Of a stretch of 64,000 bases of DNA, positions 54,201 to 63,200 are shown one piece after another. Within the stretch, counting starts at the first letter, position 1, and every line of letters begins with the position of its first letter. Position numbers and translations under genes: made by a program. The notes under the pieces were generated by a model. That model did no database searches. It was not told the origin of the DNA and saw only the letters and a program-made list of their open reading frames with translations. This stretch comes from Antedon mediterranea (lineage: Eukaryota; Echinodermata; Crinoidea; Comatulida; Antedonidae). The stretch is taken from the NCBI RefSeq assembly GCF_964355755.1, contig NC_092670.1:40845795-40909794 (forward strand), in the 5' to 3' direction.

Positions 54201-57200
54201 ACAGGTTATAATATGAATGCATCTTATTGGAATATTCACATAGAGGCATTCATTGATTGTATTTGTAGATGCACCTGGATCCCCAGGCACCCCAGTTGCC
54301 AAGGATACAGATAAGACAGCCATTACCATATCATGGTCACCACCTAAGAATGATGGTGGAAGCCCTATTACAGGTTACATAGTAGAGAAAAAAGAAGCTG
54401 GATCAAATAGATGGGTTCCAGCAACCAGGTAAGATCAGAACAATTTCACGTTCATTTTGCGTTTTTGTGCGAGAATATGAATGAATACTTTGGGGTGTGT
54501 TTATCTGGCCCGGAGTTGAGGTGATCTGGATAGTATATCAGCTCTCTTAAAATGTATTTATGTGATGTGCCTATATATGAACATGATGATGTCATATCAC
54601 TACCATATTTGGGTATATCACTACCATATTTGAACACATCACATTTTTTTGGTCAAATTAGTTTGATAGAGTAGGCAGCACTAGGATAGTGAAGGTTTAG
54701 CTTGATGATTAACATGCCTGTCTGGTTCAATCCTGACATAGTGCCAGGGTTGTAACTCACTTATTTCTACAAGAGGCAGCAAGTACTATCTGCTTCTCAT
54801 GAATTTACTACATTCCTATTTCAGAGCTCCAATTCGTGAGACTACATTTACTGCTGGTAAACTAACTGAAGGCAAAGAATACGATTTCAGAGTTAAGGCA
54901 CAAAACAAAGCAGGCGATGGCAAACCAAGTGAGACAGCTGCTTCCATCACTGCTGCTCCTCCTGCAAGTAAGTACTGAGAAGATAATTCTTATGTATTTA
55001 TAGTATATTGCATTCATATCTTATATGTGGTTAGAGTAACTATTGTAATTTGCTAGCAAATGAGGTTGTGTGACAGTAGTAATTATATATCAGTTTAAGC
55101 AGGCGTAGTTTATGACAACCATTTAAGGTTTTATCCATCCTTCCATTCCATCTATTTATATGTATGTCTGTCAATCAATGTATTTCTTACCTCTGCCATT
55201 CATATCACCCATCTCATATATTCCATCCACCCCAACCATTAATTCATCCAAACCACCCATCTCATCCCATCCATCCATCCTTTCATTCATCCACTACGTC
55301 TCCATCTATTCATCCATTCATCCACTATGCATTTACCCATCTCATCCCATTCCAAACAAGTTTTGCATGTTGTATGTTACTGAGGACTTGTCTTTGATGA
55401 CCATGAGGAAAAATTTACCAATAGATAGTCCTAAATATCAAGGTATATAATTGTGTTCTGTACTCTTTCTATTTGATACTCCTTTACAGGTAAACCACGA
55501 GTACCAAGTGACGAACGTTTCAAAGAGGTCAGAGCCCGAGCTGGGGAGCAGTATCGTGTAGTTATACCCTTCACAGGTGCTCCAGCCCCTACAGTCACAT
55601 GGGTTAATGATGATAAAGGTGGTACAGCTGTTGAACCATCCACAAGGATTAAGTTTGAAACTAACACTGAAGAGACTGTGCTTATTAATTTGAACGCACA
55701 ACGAGACGACACCGGAAAATATACCGTTACTTTGAAAAACCCGAAAGGAGAAGATACAGTGTCAGTTAGGGTTACTGTATTTGGTAAGGACTTTTATTGA
55801 TACTTTTAATATCTAATATAAACAACAATTTAAAACAAAAAAAGTGAAAGTCTATAAATGCACTATTTCTCAAGCTATTCTGGGTTAATATATACCACTT
55901 ATCTGCAACATTCAGTGTCCGTAAGCGCTAATTGTATAAAGTCAATAACCACCATATGTGATCTAGTTACAAGGATCAGTACCAGTATCCACTATGGGTA
56001 ATTTTAATTTGTCATAAATTAACAATTTTTGTCTAAATAATAGACGCACCTGGCACGCCTGAAGGTCCTTTGGAGGCATCTGACGTAACAGCAGAGTCTG
56101 TCAGGTTGTCATGGAAACCTCCAAAGGATGATGGAGGAACCGAAGTTAGTAACTACGTTGTAGAAAAAAGTGAAGAAGGTTCCGGTGTGTGGACAAAAGT
56201 TAGTGGCTTTGTTCGTAGTCCTAACTACGAGGTCACTGGTTTGGATGAAGGCGTTTCATACAACTTCCGAGTGTCTGCCGAGAATGAATTTGGAACCAGT
56301 GAGCCGTTGGTGAAATCTGTTTCTGTCACTGCTAAGAATCCTTATGGTATGTTCATCATGGTCCACTACTTCATTTTCATTTTAGAATAGACTGTGATGT
56401 TTAAACAGAACCTTAAATTCAGTCCAGTGTCAGATCAACACTTTTTTCAGAATTTAAAAAAATCAAAGCATACCAGTGGAACGCAGAGCCCTTTAAAATA
56501 ATATTTAAATAATTGTTTTGATATTCTACTTACTGTAGATGCTGCTGACAAGCCTGGTAAACCAGAAATCAAAGAAGTCGATAAAGGGTTTGTGACGTTG
56601 GCATGGAAACCACCAGATTCAGATGGTGGTAGTAGAATTACAGGCTACATTGTTGAGTCACGCTCTGATGACTCGGATTGGACACAGGTATTCATTGACA
56701 TCTTTTTAAATTTAGTATATTTTATTTGCCTCGTTAAGATATATGTATTGTATAGATGTTCTGTTTATAGATACTTACCTGTATCAACCTACAAATTATA
56801 GATACTTACCTGTATCAACCTACAAATTATAGATACTTACCTGTATCAACCTACACATTATAGATACTTACCTGTATCAACCTACAAATTATAGATACTT
56901 ACCTGTATCAGCCTACACATTATAGATACTTACCTGTATCAACCTACAAATTATAGATACTTACCTGTATCAACCTACACATTATAGATACTTACCTGTA
57001 TCAACCTACAAATTATAGATACTTACCTGTATCAACCTACAAATTATAGATACTTACCTGTATCAACCTACAAATTATAGATACTTACCTGTATCAACCT
57101 ACACATTATAGATACTTACCTGTATCAACCTACAAATTATAGATACTTACCTGTATCAACCTACAAATTATAGATACTTACCTGTATCAACCTACAAATT

Positions 57201-60200
57201 ATAGATACTTACCTGTATCAACCTACACATTATAGATACTTACCTGTATCAACCTACACATTATAGATACTTACCTGTATCAACCTACACATTATAGATA
57301 CTTACCTGTATCAACCTACACATTATAGATACTTACCTGTATCAACCTACAAATTATAGATACTTACCTGTATCAACCTACAAATTATAGATACTTACCT
57401 GTATCAACCTACAAATTATAGATACTTACCTGTATCAACCTACACATTATAGATACTTACCTGTATCAACCTACAAATTATAGATACTTACCTGTATCAA
57501 CCTACAAATTATAGATACTTACCTGTATCAACCTACAAATTATAGATACTTACCTGTATCAACCTACAAATTATAGATACTTACCTGTATCAACCTACAA
57601 ATTATAGATACTTACCTGTATCAACCTACAAATTATAGATACTTACCTGTATCAACCTACAAATTATAGATACTTACCTGTATCAACCTACAAATTATAG
57701 ATACTTACCTGTATCAACCTACAAATTGTAGATACTTACCTGTATCAACCTACACATTATAGATACTTACCTGTATCAACCTACAAATTATAGATACTTA
57801 CCTGTATCAACCTACACATTATAGATACTTACCTGTATCAACCTACAAATTATAGATACTTACCTGTATCAACCTACAAATTTTATTTTTAATACAATAA
57901 ACACCTTTATTATTATAAAGAAATTCATTTTGGCACCATTTCCAAATTCTGTGTTTCTTAAATGTTTTACTTGCCTATTTGTACTTTAAATATCGTGTTG
58001 CACTGATGTTTCTTTAATGTTTTACTTGCCTATTTGTACTTTAAATATCGTGTTGCACTGATGTTTCTTTAAAATGTTTAGGTCATCAACCACGTACAAG
58101 TTTTTTGTTGATTGACCGTTTCATCTTTTAATGTAGTTTATTCAGTTTTTTGTTGATTGACCGTTTCATCTTTTAATGTAGTTTATTCAGTTTTTTGTTG
58201 ATTGACCGTTTCATCTTTTAATGTAGTTTATTCAGTTTTTTGTTGATTGACCATTTCATCTTTTAATGTAGTTTATTCAATATTTTTTTTTTATGGTATT
58301 TCTATTTTGGATGAATAAATTAATGAAATAAAAATGTGTATAAATGTATTTATTGTGTTTACTTGCAGTGCAATATATACCCAGTGAAAGACTGTTCATT
58401 CAGTGTTAGCAACCTTGATGAGAATGCTAAGTATGAATTCAGAGTACGAGCTAAGAACGCAGCTGGCCTCAGTCAGCCTAGTGCTTCCTCAGATACCGTC
58501 TTCCCCAAGTCTGCTTGTGGTAAGTATTAAAGTTAATTTTTAGATTATAATACACAATGTCTAGCATAAAGGATAATGAGATTCATTTATGAATCTTTCT
58601 CAAACTTCATTTTTTGTTTTAGTACCACCTGGTAAGCCAGGAACACCTCAAATTGGTCAGGTGACACCAACGACAGTGGAACTAAACTGGACCAAACCAG
58701 TGTCTGATGGCGGCAGCAGAATCACAGGTAACTGGCGCTAAAAATTAGCAAGTACCAGAATAGAACTTAAGTGTGAAAAAACATTCATATTATGATTTTA
58801 CAAATGTATTAATTCATTACAAGGTTATGTGGTTGAGTTGAAGCCAACAGATTCAGATAATTGGACAAAATCTAACAAATATCCTGTCAAGGAACCACAC
58901 TTTACCGTAGATGATCTGACTCAAGGCAGAGAGTATGAGTTCAGAGTAAGAGCACAAAATGAGGCTGGAGTTAGTGAGCCTAGCAATGCTAGTCAACCAG
59001 TTGTACCCAAGGCAGCAAATGGTATGAAAATCCAAATTTTATAATAAATATTCTTTTTATTGTGTCTTATTTTTTTAACATTTTTTTTTTAAATAGCTCA
59101 TATTGAATTATATTTGTCTTTTATTTTTTTATTTTAGTTGGATCAGCGCCATACTTTGATAAACCGATTGATGACACATCAACTCCCAAGGGAGAACAAG
59201 CTAAGTTTGAGTGTAAGGTTGTAGGCAGACCAGCACCTCAAGTTAAATGGTAAATGTTATTATTGATCATCTTCCATTCAATAGCAACTAAACTCACTAA
59301 TTAGTTTATAATGCTGTAACTTATATAACTGCAACCCAATCCATAGTTGGCTATGCCATTTTAGTCTGAGATACCAAGACCTCTGAAATTTTAGGCCCCT
59401 AAGAATTTACTATCTTCAGGATATCACTCTACTGTCCACACATAATACTTTCAAATTTCAATGATTAGTACATTTTTCAATTCAATTTTTTGTACATGAA
59501 GGATGCATATTTTAGGCTAATAAGCACCCAATGAATAAATAAATAAATGTATAAAGACTTCATGCACTTCTCTTACAGGTTCAAGAATGGTATTGAATTG
59601 TACTCTGGTTTCCGTGTGCACATGAGAGAAAACGACAATACATATTCATTAGTATTGGACGATATACAAGAATCTGACCAATCAGAAATCACTTGTGAAA
59701 TTTCAAATAAAGCTGGAAAAGCAAGCTGCTCAGCCAAGCTAAAAGTAGAAGGTTAGTGTTACCGTAATCTGTACATCGTCATTGATGGCTTCTTTGTTGT
59801 TGAAACAGCATTTGCAAGCCACATTGTTACTTTGTCATCTCTATCATCAGTGTGTGTACCATTTTCTTCATTTTTGCCATCCTGAGATGAGTAGTAGTAA
59901 TTATTACAGGTTTTTTTAAATTAATTTATATGTAATTTTACTGTCTATGGACCAGAGATTCTGAAATAAAAGATTGAATGAGTGAATATCATCGTTATCA
60001 TCAACATTCTCACTTCCATTAGTGTTGATGCCGTAGAATTATATTGTAGTATCAACTTATTTTCATCATAGCCATTTCTTCCATATTTTATTCGTATCAT
60101 TTATTGTTAATATGTTTTATTTTTCTCGTTCAGTTCCACCAAAAATAGCTGGACCACCTCGTGATGTCCAAGTGGAGTCAGGGTCACCATTTAAGGTCAA

Positions 60201-63200
60201 AGTTTTATATGATGGTAAAGGAAAGATTAACGCTCGCTGGACTAAAGATGGAGAGCCAGTTGAAGGTGCATTCATTTTATTTCTATATACTCTTTGCTTT
60301 GTACAGTAATTATTTTGCACTTTTTTTATCAGTCATCTAGGTCATTGTTTTAATGATTTTGGGATTTTTTTCAGCTGATGCGCGTATAAAACAAGTTGTA
60401 TTTGATGACTATGTGATGTTCACTGCACGAGAAGCAGTACCAGATGACGCTGGAGACTACAAGGTGGCAATTGGCAATGACATTGGTGAAGATAGTGTCA
60501 TATTTACTGTAGATATTTTATGTAAGTTTATATTATCAATATTTTTCATTCTTAACTTTATTTCCTTGTTTAGAAATGACATTTTGTACCACAAACCTTA
60601 TTTTAATAACGCTTCTTTGCTATGTAAACCTTTAAACATTATTTGTTTATATTTCATGTTGTCTTTTGATATCATGTCATGATAGATTTTAATAGTAGTA
60701 ATATAAATTACCAACTGACTTAATGCTGTTCTACCCAGATTCCTTGAGGAGTTTTTCAATTTTTACTAAATCTGTTTAAATTTTTAATTTACTTGGGTAA
60801 ATTACTGGCATATTATATCTGAAGGTTTAGTGTAGTGATAACAATGTATAATAATTAATTAATTATTACAGCCCCACCTGGTCCTCCAGAAAACTTTGAT
60901 GTTGGAAGAGTGACAGATACATCAATCACTATTGCCTGGAAACCACCAAAGAAGAAGGGAGGTTGTCCAATCAAAAACTATGTTACAGAACGTAAAGAGG
61001 ATGGTACAGAAGCATGGGTCACAGGTCAGTTAGGCTCTGTCTACACTATCAACTAATTAGTTTGAAAACTGTGATGTCATTGTGTCCATATACGGGCACA
61101 TCACATTTTGTATTATAAAGTTTAATCATGTAAACATAGCTTAAAAAGACTAGACAGACAACATGCTCCTTATGTATTATACTAGTTTTTAACTTTAATT
61201 AGTTGTTTTTAGCAAGAGGATTGTACAAGGATTGGTGGGGGCGGGGGTATTTTCCAAAATCTTTCTAAATTTCTTGTATTCTGTATCTCAATATCCATTC
61301 CTAAAATTGGAATTTCTGAGGCCCATTTTATAATCATTAGTTTCATGTAGTGCTGTGTTTTAATTTACAATATCATATCCTAGAGTTCTTCTTTTCTTCT
61401 TCTTTCAGTTGGTAGCTTCATAAAAGACACCACATATGTAGTACAAGGACTAACAACACATAAGTTATACCATTTAAGAGTGAGTGCTGAGAATGATATT
61501 GGTATTGGTAAACCTGTTGCTACCAGCTCTGCAATCCTTGCCAAGAATCCATTTGGTAACTTTTAGTTGTTTTTATTTTTTTTTAAAGAGACAGTTGTAC
61601 AAAATTTATGGAGTGTTCTTTAAATGTAAATCACACAAAGTGCAAATTATAAATGATCTTGATAAACTTTATTTAAAAACTGTTTTTAACAGAGGACGAT
61701 CCTAAATTATGTTAAAAAAGTACTGCATTAATTGCAGGATTCTTCTTCTTTCTTGGTTGCTTGATTGGGGATGATCACCCCACTACCGATGTTGAGATAT
61801 TCCAGGATTGCAGGATTCAATATCATCAGTAATTGTTTATGGTATTATTGTATTAATTTTTTCTTTTTCTAGATGCACCAAGCAAACCAGGTGTGCCAGA
61901 TGTCACAGAGGTCGGCAAAGACTTTGTAAACCTTATATGGGCTCGCCCAGAATCTGATGGTGGAAGACCCATATTAGGCTACTTTGTGGAAAAAGCTGAA
62001 GCAGGCACTGATAGATGGGTAAACAATAAATTTGCATGAGTTGGTTATTGGACATCCTTTATTTTATTTTAATTTTATTCTTTTAAGCAAAAACAAAACA
62101 AACAGCACAATAGAAGAGTGCACCGGGAATGGTGTGACCTTTAAACTCTGAATTTAGTTGTCTTTATTACATAACAGCTTTACTTCACTGCATTTATAAA
62201 ATATATACATGTTTTCTGTTTCCTTTTTCCATTAGGTACGTGTAAGTAAAAATCCAGTAGTGTCATTATCGTATAATCTTCCAAATCTAATTGAAGATAG
62301 GAATTATGAATTCAGGGTATTTGCCGTGAATGAAGGTGGACTTAGCGAACCCTCAACAGCAAGTACTGCCGTTAAAATCAAAGATCCTAAAGGTAAATGT
62401 CAAAGCTCTCACTTTTCTCAGATTATAATGACAAAATATATTTTAACGTAAAAAATTTCTGTTAAACAAATTATGGGTTGAAAATGAAAGACAAAACTAT
62501 GAGGATGATGAAGTCATGCATGAGTGACTTTTATATAACCCTCTATGGGGCCTAAATTGCTCTATTTTCCGTGCCCATATATGGGAATAATGGCATGGGT
62601 AGAGTCTATACATCTCAAGAAATACCATGGAAGATCTATGAAAGATATTGGTTTTTAAAATAACTGAGCTACTGTACTTGCTCAAAATATATGTAATGTT
62701 TTTTAAATGTTTGAAATAAATCTATTATTTCTATTACAGAGGTGATCAGGCCAAAAATTCTAAAAGCATTGGAAGACACAACAGTAGAACAAGGCAAAGC
62801 TGCTAAATTTGAGGTTTCATACACAGGAAAGCCTAAACCAGATATTAGATGGTGTGTTTATTAATTTATTTTTTTTTTCTCTACATTCTTAGTTGGCAAA
62901 CTTGCAAAGATGAAAAAAAAGAATAACTAACTTAAGAAAATGAAATTACAGAATATACCTAAGTAGGAATTGTGCTTAAAACTAACCATGTGACATGTGT
63001 TTACTTTTATTTAGGTTTAAAGGTCAGAGAGAAATATATTCAAATGATAAGTATTTGATATCATTTGATGGTGACACATGTATACTGAATATAAGTCAAG
63101 TATTTGGAGAAGATAGCGATGAATATTCATGTGAAATTAGTAATATTGGCGGCAAGAAGTTCAGTCGAGCTGATCTCATCATCAAATGTACGTAGTAAAC

